Of a DNA stretch of 31,998 nucleotides, positions 22,296-31,998 are shown in pieces; the first letter of the stretch is position 1; the number at the start of each line of letters is the position of its first letter. The translations under genes and the position numbers were made by a program. The DNA is from Aureobasidium sp. EXF-3400 (Eukaryota; Ascomycota; Dothideomycetes; Dothideales; Saccotheciaceae): contig SWBL01000456.1 in the NCBI GenBank assembly GCA_024195585.1, positions 1-31,998 of the forward strand. Direction: 5' to 3'. The notes below the pieces were generated by a model. It had not been told where the DNA came from. It worked only from the letters and a program-made list of their open reading frames with translations, and searched no databases.

Positions 22296-22800
22296 CTATT
22301 CATCGTCGTCGTCACTATCGCCCATGACAACACCCAGTACCATGAATCTCTCGTCTCCGATGTCTTTTGTAATTGCTTGAGGCTCAATCGACTTTTGTCT
22401 CTTGTTAGCCACTGTCTTAAGCGTGCCTTCACGCTGCCTCTTGCTTCTCTTGATTTTGTGTGCTGCTTTAGTGGCTGCTCTGATGGCTTTACTACAGGTC
22501 GCCTTAGTGGTTTGTCAGAGGCTGATCAGTGAATCCATAGCCTAGCAATCCTTGTACATATTCGTTCAATGCCTAGTAAACGAGTTCTTGTTCTTCATGG
22601 ACGAAAGCCTTATTGCTTGAGATATCTGCCAACAACTCAACGGTATATGCAACGGTTTTTGGTACCTGAGGGATATCTTCGAATTGGGCCTGAGCCTGTC
22701 CGTCATCGAAAGTCAAGTCTACATCTTCGTCCATAGCTCCTTCAGTCTTGGTATCAGAGGCTCTGCGACTGTTTTGCAGATGACGCTGATGTATAACAGA
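22296..22800 (-). pseudogene. Degenerate coding trace, unknown protein
   Basis: Two minus-strand frames read like protein but are not continuous. The upstream one (about 22800-22576) is acidic, contains MDEDVDLTFDDGQAQ and VAYTVELLADISS, and stops at a TAG at 22573-22575. The downstream one (22514-22296) is very basic (HKIKRSKRQR), then ends in VMGDSDDDDE and a TAG. A CAG|GTACCA donor and a CTGAC..CTAAG acceptor could join them, so an intron-containing small gene is the alternative. A charge-split, low-complexity tail like this is common in nuclear or transposon-derived proteins, but I recognise no family. Confidence 0.3.
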
Positions 22801-22811
22801 CTGCTAACTCA

Positions 22812-23219
22812 AAGTACTGCGCTAGATTCGCCAGCCCGCCAGCGGCACTGGGTCTAATGATTTCGCAACGGCACAAGGAATTACGCAAACACAGCTATAT
22901 GCTTGGAACCCAGCCTTGGGAGTCAACGGCGCGAATTGCACTCTACGCTGAAGAGAACTACTATATGGTAGTTGCTGTTCGGATGAGTGGTAGCGAATCA
23001 AATGATGAAAAGAAAGCTGACACGAGACAAACTGGCATCGCGGCCAGTTGTATTAAGTACGCCACACCTATTGGCGTTGGATACAATGATTCTGCGACAC
23101 AGCAAGGTGTAACGCAAGCGCAGTGGCATACCTCCAAGCCAGTGCTAGGTACAATTGGAGTGAGTTGTGGAATCGCGTTCTGGAGGCGAGACCATCCGTG
23201 CGTGGAAGTTGGTGGCTAG
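22812..23219 (+). pseudogene. LysM-domain protein relic
   Basis: Two decayed LysM repeats can be read. In the first, frame 22841-22951 has DFATAQGITQTQLYAWNPAL, then NGANC, and hits TGA at 22949. The rest of that repeat (AEENYYMVVAV, matching the usual YYYCVxV end) continues one base out of frame. The second, about 23032-23216, has IAASCIKYA, then ATQQGVTQAQWHTSKPVLG, then SCGIAFWRR and a final CVEV. LysM modules bind chitin or its oligomers; fungal secreted LysM proteins shield hyphae or hide chitin fragments from plant receptors. Here several Cys and the Trp-Asn-Pro of repeat 2 are altered. No start codon, signal peptide or further repeats are found, so the gene looks dead and truncated. 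The family match is by the conserved spacing of GIT..WNP..C. Confidence 0.72.
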
Positions 23220-23377
23220 GCAAAGGAATCACAACGGAAACTCACGGATCTTGAATCTCCAGGGATGCTGTCATGCTTCCCACCGATATCGATACTGGAA
23301 AAACAGGGCATGGATCCCGGCTTACTCCACCAACTTGGCCTCCAAGGTGGCCTCCTTCCAAGCTGTTGAACCTGATT

Positions 23378-24213
23378 TCAAGCACCATAAATATCATCCT
23401 GATGTTCCTCATCCCATGCCAACAATGCCTTCTTACACTCCTTTCTCCTGAACTTGTGTGGCCATCCATGATCCCTGATGATCTTTTGCAACTGCCCATG
23501 ATTCTCAGCATTCATCTCCTCATCCCACACTTTTTCCGACGACGCAACCCAATCCAAGTTCTCAAATTTCTCCCTCCACTCGGTCAACAGCTCTCCCAGC
23601 AATCTCGTCTCGCCGCATAAATTACGCCATGCGCGCGGATCCTCATCTTCATAATCGACTCTTGGCTCCATGCTATCGTTGTGTGCCCACTCTGTCACCG
23701 TACCTGCCAAAGATTAGCGTGGTTCGAGTCTACTTGTTGGGACAAATCACCATCAGTGGTATCAAGCAACCACCAGGAACCTGAATCTCGATCCTGGCTC
23801 ATGGTAAGCGGCACCACCCAGCTCTTGATCTTCTCCTCGTCATCCTCGTACTGATCTGGACTCAACCTCTCCGCCGCATCGCCATCCAGCGGTTCTGTGA
23901 ATGGCGCGGCCGAGTAGTCAATCAAGAAGGTCTCAAAGGCAATCGCGTATCCGTTTGGCAAGTCAGGATTTCGCAGATACGGGAGGTGTTTGAGAAGCGC
24001 AACCACCGTGTCGTTCTTGCCTAGTGGTGCGAAGTTGGTTTCATTGATGTTGGGCCAGCCAGCAGCTGATGGAGAGACAATATCGGATGCTTCTATGTAT
24101 GGCAATCTGCTGAGGGCGTGGAAGTAAACTGACAGAGCTGTCTGGATGGCTTCGGGCTCGTAGAACAGAACTCTGTCGCCGAAACGGGGATCGGGTAGGT
24201 TGGGGGTCGCCAT
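23378..24213 (-). CDS. SMI1/KNR4-like domain protein
   Basis: There are two exons, 24213-23751 and 23703-23378, joined across a 47-nt intron (GTGATT..GGCAG with branch CGCTAATC); the protein has 262 residues. Splicing gives the smooth join LLDTTDG-TVTEWAHND. Without it both pieces are out of frame. The N-terminal half has the pattern GWPNIN at 52-57, then LGKNDTVVALLKHLPYL at 64-80. The middle has SWWLLDTTDG, typical of SMI1/KNR4-like sequences in fungi. The C-terminal third is charged and helical (WREKFENLDWV, KKALLAWDEEH). There is no signal peptide or membrane segment, so it is probably cytosolic. SMI1/KNR4 proteins act as interaction hubs in wall-stress signalling in yeast, and the wider superfamily is diverse, so the precise role is open. 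It lies about 0.64 kb from the hydrolase gene on the same strand. Intact. Confidence 0.75.
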
Positions 24214-24851
24214 GGTACGTGATGATACGAAAGAAAGAAGGTTGACGCCTTAGTAGCGAAGGTCGACCAGTTGTTGCGCAATGATGTAGCCGAGCCGTCT
24301 GATCTACATGCTCGGAACGAGCTGATTGGCACACATTCGCACTGTTCAACCGGCCTTGTACACTATTTATACGTTCAATCTCTCATGCCGGATATCCTGT
24401 TTCTCACGACCATTCTATAAGCAATCTTCTCATTGTACAGGTACTGCCCCCTCTAGGAGATGCTCTTCAAGATGGCGCTGATTTGGACATAACACTATGT
24501 CGTACGTAACACGGCCAATCTTGTGCGTTTGACCTAATTTTCCCTGTCTCCCTCTTGATTTGAGACTATTAGACACCTTGCCAAATTTCTGAGCACGTTG
24601 TTCTAAATACCTTCAGTTAGCAGTAATGCAAGAGCAACGTGTACCATGTAATTGAGTCTCGTCGGGCAGCTGGTGACGTTGTACCCAGCCTGGATGCTAT
24701 TAGCTTCTTTCTTGTTCGTCGCATCATATCATGTGTCACCTAGCTGACCTTGTACAATCTCCCTTGACATCGAAAACAGGCTTGAAGGCAGCTGAATGTG
24801 ATTGCATCTGTATGACCCCGTCGTTCGTAGCTGTATACTTGTCCATTTTGT
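24214..24851. other. Intergenic region, 0.64 kb
   Basis: It holds the upstream region of the SMI1-like gene and the 3' UTR of the hydrolase gene. Nothing else is seen. Confidence 0.5.
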
Positions 24852-25816
24852 CTATAACAAAAAGTCCAACGCTAACTGGTTGAACTTTTCGGAGTCTTCC
24901 CAGTAACACCAGTGGCCTCCCCATTCGATGACAATGCCCTGCGCTCGAGAGACTTGTGCTTTGGAGTTCGCAAGAGAAACCGCTGCCAATGGTCCATTGG
25001 CAGGAAAGCATCCACTCCTGTTGGTGGCGACAACAAGCACATTAGTCTTATTCTCTGCCCTTCCCCCAAAGTTTTCTACAATGCTGTGTCGCCAATCGAG
25101 TGCAGTGTGATCACCCATCAAGTCGCCATACCATTCTGCATCGCCCTGCCTTGCGATGTCCAGAAAGAATTGCTCGTCGGCATTTCTGACTTCGTCGCTT
25201 ATGAATTCGCCGTCGACGGGATGACTTCTGTAACCCAAACAGCCTGCGATCGTGCCTTTGTACACACTGTCAGGATCATACTTCAGCGTCGCCTTCAGAT
25301 TCGCTACAGCAGCTGCAGAATTCATGCCGCGATTCCCTTCTGCACTTCCCCAGCTCCCATCACTCGCGTAGTTCTGCATCGGCGCTTGGTCGACCCAGAT
25401 CATGTGCGAGAAGACTTTGCTGCTGAACAACTCTGCATAGGACCACAGAATCGAGCAGCCGAGACTCCCAGCAATGCATCTGACGGTACCCGGTTCGGAG
25501 ATCTTCAGATGGCTCAGAAGGTTGTGTAGGTCCATTGCCAGGCGGAAGACATGGAACCCATGCGAAGGCTTGTCAGAAGCGCCATGGCCTCTCAAGTCAG
25601 GTGCGATGACACGGTATCGTTTTGACAGCGCAGGGATGTTACGTTGGAAGACTTTAGATGAGCCAGTAAAACCGTGCAGCTACATGTCTTTACGTGAGAC
25701 CTAAGGATGTGACGACCGAGTGCTAGATCACTTACGAGGATTAATACAGATTGCGACTTCGTGCCGATGTCTTGGTAGGCGATCTGACAGCCATCGTTCG
25801 TCTTGAAGAATTCCAT
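24852..25816 (-). CDS. Alpha/beta hydrolase (chloroperoxidase/epoxide hydrolase-like fold)
   Basis: There are two exons, 25816-25736 and 25679-24852, with a 56-nt intron in phase 0; the protein has 302 residues. The intron splits the strand leading to the oxyanion motif: ...VLIL then LHGFTGSS (28-35). Next come VIAPDLRGHGASDKP, the nucleophile elbow AGSLG with Ser99, and GDHTALDWR in the cap or late region. The catalytic His283 lies in WGGHWCYWED near the C-terminus. This order and length fit the alpha/beta hydrolase fold of the chloroperoxidase-like type. The acid residue is not obvious: the usual place after strand 7 reads ATNRSGCFP, without Asp. There is no signal peptide, so it is probably cytosolic. 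The substrate (ester, lactone or epoxide) cannot be told. Intact. Confidence 0.88.
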
Positions 25817-26831
25817 GAGTGTTGAAGAGTCAGCAGGGCAAGAAGCAATGTTGCGGTCAGTACATCCGGAAAACGTCGCAAGACCGTTTTGGCATGGTGT
25901 TTTGCGCTCACCGACGCGTCTTTCATCTCAGCCAAGCCCACCCCCGCTTTAATTAGTAAACGAAATTACATTACGTAACCCCAGACCAAATTGCAACGGG
26001 GTATCATGATTTTGATGGGGAACATTCAGTCTCGAATAAAGCTTTTCGAAGAGAACATTTGGTAGCTAGCTAGAAGAAGCAGAGACATGATCGCATGACA
26101 CTCATCTCACAGTCAAGCCGGGTCCATATGCGGCTGTAATGACAAAATCCTTACGTTTACTCATGCATCGTTGTGTGTCACGAACTGCTAGCATAGTCCG
26201 ACTAGAAGATATGCACTGAAGTTTGAAGATCTAGCACTTTGCCCGATTACCGAGTTCACTCTATGTCATTTGTCCTCATTGTCTTGCGCCTGAGACCAGA
26301 CAATGACCGCTGAAAGAGCTCCAAGGTCTAATTGCCTCGATCTATCACAAGGGATGTGCTCGAACGAAATGATACGGTTGTGCTTGGAATGTTCGCTAAG
26401 CACCCAAGCACTGTGGGTCTTGCAGGACGGTTCACGGACGCAACTATTTCAGCAAATGAATCGACTTGCACTCCAAAGTCATGAAATTAATTAGGTTCAA
26501 TCATATCTTCGCTCGTTCATGATAGGTCAATCCTTGGCTTTGTCCGATTCTATACAATCAGATATGGAACCGGACAAATTGACTATAACTAGAATCAAAT
26601 GTTGCTATAGCGCTTTAGCCTATTCGGTCAGTTTTGCAGTGACAACGTGCGTGAAGAACGGATGATATTGTAAACGAAACATCATTTAATTAAGCGCTAT
26701 CGACCAAGGTCTGGTCCTGAATGAGTACTTGCGAACCGGTCTGATCAGTACCCGCACATCGAAAAAACAAGAATTGAAAGATACGTAACCCCTGGCCATG
26801 ACTACCTTCTGGGAGAGGTCCAGTACGAATC
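25817..26831. other. Intergenic region, 1.0 kb
   Basis: It is AT-richer than its surroundings and lies between the 5' end of the hydrolase and the 3' end of the long Ser-rich gene. No gene, tRNA or clear repeat is seen; the 63-codon ORF at 26303 has no features. Confidence 0.5.
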
Positions 26832-29800
26832 TTAGCATGCCGGGATCGCTGCAAGCTGCATCTCTGTACAACCGTATCCGCCAGAGACGCCAACAAATAA
26901 ATCTGGAACTGACGTCGATGGGCAATCAAAGAACCGTGCCCTATTACCGCTGGTAAAGACGCAGGCCAACGTTCCCACAGCACCAGGTACATCCGAGTCG
27001 CCTTCCCCAATCGAGCACAGCATATACTCGGCATCAGATAGGTAGGAATAGAAGTCGTCGGTGGACTGAAGCACGTACGCAAAGCTGTAGCTCGTATATG
27101 CAGTCCAACCATAACCGTTGTTCCCGCCGTATACCCTCTGACTATCGGCTCTTGTGATATAAGTGGACGCAGCGGAGGGGTCAGACACGAAACCGATGTA
27201 TTCGTAGTAGCCGGGAGCATCCATAAGATCTTGAAGGTACTGGTTCGCTCGTTCGCCATTGGCAACGACAAACTTGTAAGACGTACACAAGGGGTTTGGA
27301 ACTGTGATTGTGGTCGACACTGGGAGGGTCGCGGTAGTTTCTTGAGTCAAAGTTGTAGTCGTTGTTACAGTGTCAGTGATTGTCGTTGGTACTGTCACAA
27401 TCGAAATGATAGAGTTAGTGAAGGTCGCTGCTGGAACTGATGTTGCTACGCGGCTACAGCCAGAGCTGATTTGCTCAGCGGGATACGCATCCAAGCCACT
27501 TGCATCACCCGAACCTCGTCGTTTCAGGCGGGGCGAAGAATTGAGGCTTACAACTGCACTTGATGCAGCAGCCGCGGCCTGCTCAGCTCCTGTGATATTC
27601 AAAGCAGTGCGGCGCATCATTGGACGATCGGGGATCGCATATGTGGTGATCGCTGTGTGGTATTGAGTAACTTCAACAGTAGCAGATTCCATTAGCGTTA
27701 TGGTCTCAGTCGCGGTGTCAGTGAGAGTGGACGAAACACATGCAGTCGAGTAAACATCGTCAACTGTGGTAGTCTCGGAAGCGAAACCAAGATATGAGGT
27801 GCAATAATCCTGCAGGCCATCCGAAGTAATGACATCGTAAGCATCGATGGTCGCTAACAGGGTGATAGTCGTTTTAGCATAGATGACGGAAACAGCATCT
27901 TCGATAGCCAGCAAAGTGCTCGTCGCGGTCTGTATGTCTGAGATCACAGCCACCGATGTCACTGTAGTGTATTCTGAGATCGTGGTTGGACCAGGTTCTT
28001 CGGCTGCTCGACTGCAGGCTGAAGTGATCAAGGTGGCTTCGTATGAGGCCAGGGCGATTGGCGTGGATGTATCACTAGTCTGGCTCGAGATTGCACCTGC
28101 TGGGATTTCGTCCTTTCGGCGCAACATGCTAGGAAGCGCCCTGGGCCGTATAGAAACCACTTCGGTTGCAGTCGCAGTATAGGATGTCACAGTCTCAAAG
28201 TAGCCTCTGGATGTGGAGGTTATGGTTTCCGTGGTGAATGAGATGGCCACAAGCGCTTCTGTCGAGGTGATCGTCGACGTCACGGTGACTGATGAGACTG
28301 TGAACCCGAGCAGGCTCGTACAGAAAGGCTGGAGACTCTGGGACATGATAATGTCGTAAGCATCACTAGTCAGGATCGAAGTAGTAATCGGGGTTAAGGT
28401 CATAGTCTGTGACGGGATAGTTGTGACAATCGAAGTTTTGATCGCAAAGGTGTATCCCAGAGCTCCCTTGGCCTTCGAGTTGACGTTGAAGGAGCTGTAT
28501 AGCGAACAAGCATTGTCGACTAAGGAGAAACGGATCGCAACGCAATCTTGGCGTAAACTGCATGCAGCGAGACAATCATGAATGGTGGCCTCGTCTCTCC
28601 CAGCCAACGTGGTTGGAGAAGGTAGAACATCTCCCTCGTAGTTGGTATCATACTCAAGGCCATAGTCGACGAAGTCGACGGTCGTCATCGTTGGAGCCGG
28701 TGGCCTGATCGGCGTCGAAACAGTGTTGCCCACGGACTTGATGCTACTGGTTGGAGAACTCGGGGAGATAGACTCTGTGCTACTCGGTGCGGAAGAAACA
28801 CTGCCATATGGATCCTTCGTGCTTGTACTCGGTGGAGCGCTGCTCCCCAAATTGGTGCTGCTTGCCGTCCTTTCGGACTTAGATACTGAGGAATCCCGCG
28901 ATGCACTCGTGAAGGATGTCGCCCCGGACGAGTTTGTTACGGAAACTGAACTCGATGACCTTGTCGGAGGATATAGGCTTGTTGGAGTAGATGAGCTTGT
29001 CAAGGTAAATGGATCCGAAGATACTGGTGGTGGACTTGACGCTGTAGATTTTGACCGGGTCGTATCTGGTATCGCAATGGATGCGCTTGTCAAAGTAGTT
29101 GGGCTAGCCAAGTGACTCGATCTTGTCAACGAAGCCATACTTCTTGCTGACGAAACTGATAAAGAAGATATCCGACTACTGGCAGAAGCTGTAGATCTGC
29201 TTTTAGTCGATGAAGACGATGTCTTCATACTTGATATGCTGACGCGACTTGAGAATTTGCTTGTGCTACTGATCGATCTTGAGGCCGACTGGCCTGTTGA
29301 GACCTTCAAGGAAGCGGAAGAAGTAGCAGGAGTAGACTTTGATGAAGACAGAGAAGGCCGTCTGATGCTAGTCTTGAATGAGCTGGTGGAGAGCCTAGTA
29401 CTGCCGGGTCTCATTGATGAAGTGGTCGATGTCTTGCTACTTAGCCCTGTGGGAGGGATCGATGGCTTTGTGCTGCTGAATCTTGTAGAGAAGGGATTGA
29501 CGGAAGACTTCTTTGAGTTGGTGGAGAGGCTGGTACTGCCGGTCTTCGTGGACCAACGGCTCGATGCCTTGCTACTCGACTTCGTGGATAAGGTTGATGG
29601 CTTTGCGCTACTAGGTTTCGTAGATGAAGAATGGATGAGAGACTTGCTTGAGTTCTGGATCGTTTTGACGACAGACTTGGACGAGGTTAATGTACTTCCC
29701 TTTGTCCGAGAAGTTTTGGAGCTTGGCTCCAAGTCAGAGTAACCAACAATGCAGATGCAAGCATGTCTGATAGAGGGGCTATTCTGGTTTGGTATCGGCG

Positions 29801-30319
29801 AGTCTGTCCGGGGGCTGCAAACAGATGTCAGTCTTACTCTGGTATCTTGACATGATAAAAACTTACGAGGCTTGCCAGAAAGTACAAAATGCAGCAGAGT
29901 TCTGGAACTCATTTTTGATGAGCTTCTTCGCAGAGTCAGGACATCCAGCAGGCGTGAAGCTGTATAGCCTCGCGGCTTTGTAGATATCATCTTTAACACG
30001 TGTCCAAGTGCCAGGGGGACTGGCATTAATGAGACATTTGCACGCGCTCAACAGTGCGTCTGGGGCTATGTTTGGAAGTGGAGATCTTGTCCTTCCCCTG
30101 AGCATTCATTAGTATGCAAGGTGACTGACCTCAATCGTGTGCTATGCAAGGAAGATTCGCTTACTTGCTAAGGTACCACGTACAGAAGTAGTCAGGATGG
30201 GTGACCTGCTGTTGAATCAGAGCCACGTCCGAAGTAACACAAGCCCGCTTGTCGAAGGCCAAAGCTTGTGCGACCAGGAACCAAGAAAATAAGGATAACA
30301 GACTCTGTAAGAGATGCAT
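26832..30319 (-). CDS. Large secreted Ser/Thr-rich mosaic protein with Cys modules and PAN-like domain
   Basis: There are three exons, 30319-30165, 30097-29867 and 29814-26832, with introns of 67 and 52 nt; the protein has 1122 residues. The first exon supplies a signal peptide (about 1-21) and an early DKR site. Residues about 27-155 hold two Cys modules (FCTWYLS..ACKCLI and FCTFWQAS..ACICI). About 165-500 is a Ser/Thr/Lys stalk. About 508-590 is a PAN/Apple-like unit (CLAACSLRQDC, then NACSLY). About 600-960 holds Thr-rich repeats with YCTSYLGF/FCTSLLGF and SACSRAA/SGCSRVA. The last 155 residues form a compact Cys- and Tyr-rich domain (PGYYEYIGFVSDPSAAS, GGNNGYGWTAY) that I do not recognise. 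Dibasic sites (LRRKD, MRRTA, LKRRG) separate the repeats. It is probably a glycosylated wall or extracellular protein; the function is unknown. An internal Met in exon 3 is not the real start. Confidence 0.83.
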
Positions 30320-30977
30320 CGTTTCGATCGAGTGAGGACAGTGTGGTAAGATTCAAAGAAAGATGGACGAGTCTGGAGCCATCTTTATAAGCTCGCTTTC
30401 CACTCTGTTGCCCACGGCCTCGAGAGCAGGGAAGACGCTATCGGCGACGATCCAATTGCATCCTCCATGTAGTGTCTCTTGAAAACGTTTTTCAGCTGGC
30501 TTTCACTTGAGTAGCATGCTAATGAACACGATGTCTGAGACATAAGATCGGAATAGCCGTTGCCTAGAGATCGATGATTTGGTACGTTCGTGACGGTATA
30601 TAACGTTCAAGTTAATCGCGACTCGACAAACATGTGTTCCAGGTATAGCTATAAGGATATATTCAAATTGGAGACCATGATCACATTACTCGACTGAACA
30701 GAAGTATAGATCACATATTTAGTGCTGTTGGAGTTGTAAAGAGAGGTGTGTAGATGTCGGCCTAAGCTTATCATGGATGATTTCGCTTCATTACCTGTAA
30801 CGGCAGAACCGAACGACCGTTTTTCAGCTGCACTACAACCCCCTCCTTTGGAGACAACTGCGAGATACACCGAGCAATCCCTTGCAGGACATCATCAAGA
30901 CTTATCGAAAGGCCGAAGCCTCAATTACGCATAAAGCTAGAAGAATTGGATGTCGTTAGAAGGTGTAATATTGTACC
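30320..30977. other. Promoter of the mosaic gene and gene-poor stretch
   Basis: On the minus strand a TATAAA (30384-30389) precedes the mosaic protein gene. The remaining 0.55 kb follows the truncated end of the polyketide synthase relic and shows no recognisable remainder of it; a 73-codon minus ORF there has no motif. Confidence 0.5.
30384..30389 (-). promoter_or_regulatory. TATA box of the mosaic secreted-protein gene
   Basis: Minus-strand TATAAA within CTTATAAAGATG lies 65 nt upstream of the ATG at 30319. Confidence 0.65.
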
Positions 30978-31690
30978 TATAGATCTACGTCGTTGCAAAG
31001 CACAAACGCAGCTACAACGTGCGAGAACAGAGCACCTGCGATGCAGACTTACGATGTATTGATGCTTTTTGTAGCAGTCTCAACCTCATATCGAGCGTTG
31101 GATGTGGTGAACTCGTTGGCAAAGCAGAGTATCCTCGCAGGACGACCTCTTATGGTAAATCAAGCAAGCTGTACGGCGGTGCGCATGATAGTAAGATCTC
31201 TAGCGTATCTGACGCCATAAAGAAGTATGCGATCCACCGAACCCGACAGACCGAGTCGTTCGTTCACGAGGACATCGAATCCTGGATTGCCTTGGTTGGT
31301 GCAAGCGACGGCGACAGTGTAAGTGATGTCGCTGGGTTTGCCTTTTCATTCCTCCATTGCCTTGGTACACGCCTGTACTGTCATGGCAACGCCGGTCGTA
31401 CGGAAAAGGATGTCCATATCTGCAATCGATGGGGGATCTCGCTCTGTGCTCCAGCCTGTTTCGAAGTCCTGTGCTGATGATCGTGTGTCAATGCCAGTCG
31501 TACGATTAATCCTCAGCAGTTCTCCGATCCTGTGGAGTGTGTGATTTGCAGTGCAGTCGAAGGAAGCATCTGGCGCACCCTGGGGACTCGATGTCGTAGA
31601 AGCGTTCGAGGAACGCGTGCAGCTTCTCTGGCCCAGCAGATGGCATGGGTACTGTGTAACAAGTCCTACGATCCAAAGACCAAGGAATTG
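30978..31690 (-). pseudogene. Type III polyketide synthase (chalcone synthase-like) pseudogene
   Basis: Read on the minus strand, successive pieces match fungal type III PKS: VTQYPCHLLG, EKLHAFLERFYDIESPG, LLRINRTTGIDTRSS, PPSIADMDILFRTTGV, VAVACTNQGNPGFDVLVNE, GRPARIL, and IAGALFSHVVAAFVLCND. A normal 49-nt intron (31530-31578) still separates the second and third pieces. Breaks are a one-base frameshift near 31631, TGA at 31345-31347 where Trp is usual, TGA at 31160-31162, and loss of frame before IAGALF. The active-site region, usually GCAGGL or GCSGGL, reads RYARDL, so the catalytic Cys is Tyr (31205-31207). The C-terminal third with the catalytic His and Asn is missing. Live relatives condense malonyl-CoA onto acyl-CoA starters to make pyrones or alkylresorcinols. 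This copy cannot be active. Confidence 0.85.
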
Positions 31691-31998
31691 AGCGGAACCA
31701 TTACCCTATCTACAATGATTGATTGATTGATTGATTCAATTGATCAGGCTACTTGGTTCTACGGCAAACCTATTAGCCGCCTCCTATTGGTTCTACCTCC
31801 TATGTCCCTCTCTGTCCTTGTTCCATTCTAGCATCCCCTTATTCGGCTTCCTTTGTCTGCCACGTAAACCTACCAGTCTTGCAAAGGAAGTGGAGAACCG
31901 CCTAACAGCAGAACAAAAGGAGATGAGGGCTCGTCGGCTTTTCTTACTTTCTTCGCTCTAGTACGTGATTGGCTAGGATCTGTGGGGAAACTTCAAAA
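31691..31998. other. Intergenic, with GATT microsatellite
   Basis: This stretch lies upstream of the polyketide synthase relic. It holds a (GATT)5 microsatellite at 31717-31736 and a CT-rich stretch near 31785-31830. No gene is seen. Confidence 0.5.
31717..31736. repeat. (GATT)5 microsatellite
   Basis: Five exact GATT units are followed by CAATTGATCA. Confidence 0.9.

Noticed and set aside
28723..29742. Two long plus-strand ORFs (130 and 168 codons)
   Set aside because: They are antisense shadows of the Ser-rich stalk of the mosaic gene; Leu/Val/Asp-rich composition is what reversed Ser/Thr codons give.
31019..31477. 152-codon plus-strand ORF near the right end
   Set aside because: It is the shadow of the minus-strand type III PKS relic, whose family motifs cover the same bases.

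Overview
This window is nuclear DNA of a filamentous ascomycete (Pezizomycotina). The signs are 47-67 nt introns with GT..AG ends and CTAAC/CTGAC-like branch sites, genes widely spaced on both strands, TATA-driven secreted-protein genes with signal peptides and Kex2-type KR sites, and fungus-specific families (HsbA, GH11 xylanase with CBM1, Dal5-type MFS, LysM, fungal type III PKS). A Dothideomycete is my guess at the class, but the sequence does not prove it.

Layout from left to right. The 3' end of a cofactor-independent phosphoglycerate mutase gene lies at 1-448. A five-exon gene at 1799-6357 encodes about 1448 residues: helical segments, a beta-propeller-like region and two separate long hydrophobic hairpins, a design reminiscent of alpha-pore-forming proteins. 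A multi-pass membrane protein gene follows it in tandem. Next come a hydrophobic-surface-binding (HsbA) secreted protein, a CaCA-type cation exchanger with an Asp-Ser tract, an MFS transporter of the Dal5/Fen2 type, a GPI-anchored PQQ-type sugar dehydrogenase (AA12-like) and a Ser-rich surface protein with Cys modules. All of these are on the + strand.

From about 19.9 kb most genes are on the - strand: a GH11 xylanase with C-terminal CBM1, an SMI1/KNR4-like protein, an alpha/beta hydrolase, and a 1122-residue Ser/Thr-rich secreted mosaic protein. The mosaic protein shares its Cys module with the Ser-rich gene at 16893-18939.

Two decayed genes are hidden in the apparently empty stretches. One is a LysM-domain relic (+, about 22812-23219) broken by a frameshift and eroded. 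The other is a type III polyketide synthase relic (-, about 30978-31690) with a frameshift, two nonsense codons, a lost catalytic Cys and no C-terminal third. A weaker degenerate coding trace lies at about 22296-22800 (-).

Functionally the live genes form an extracellular and cell-surface set (plant polymer degradation, sugar oxidation, surface binding) with transporters. They do not look like one metabolic cluster. The most interesting items are the large two-hairpin protein and the two gene relics.
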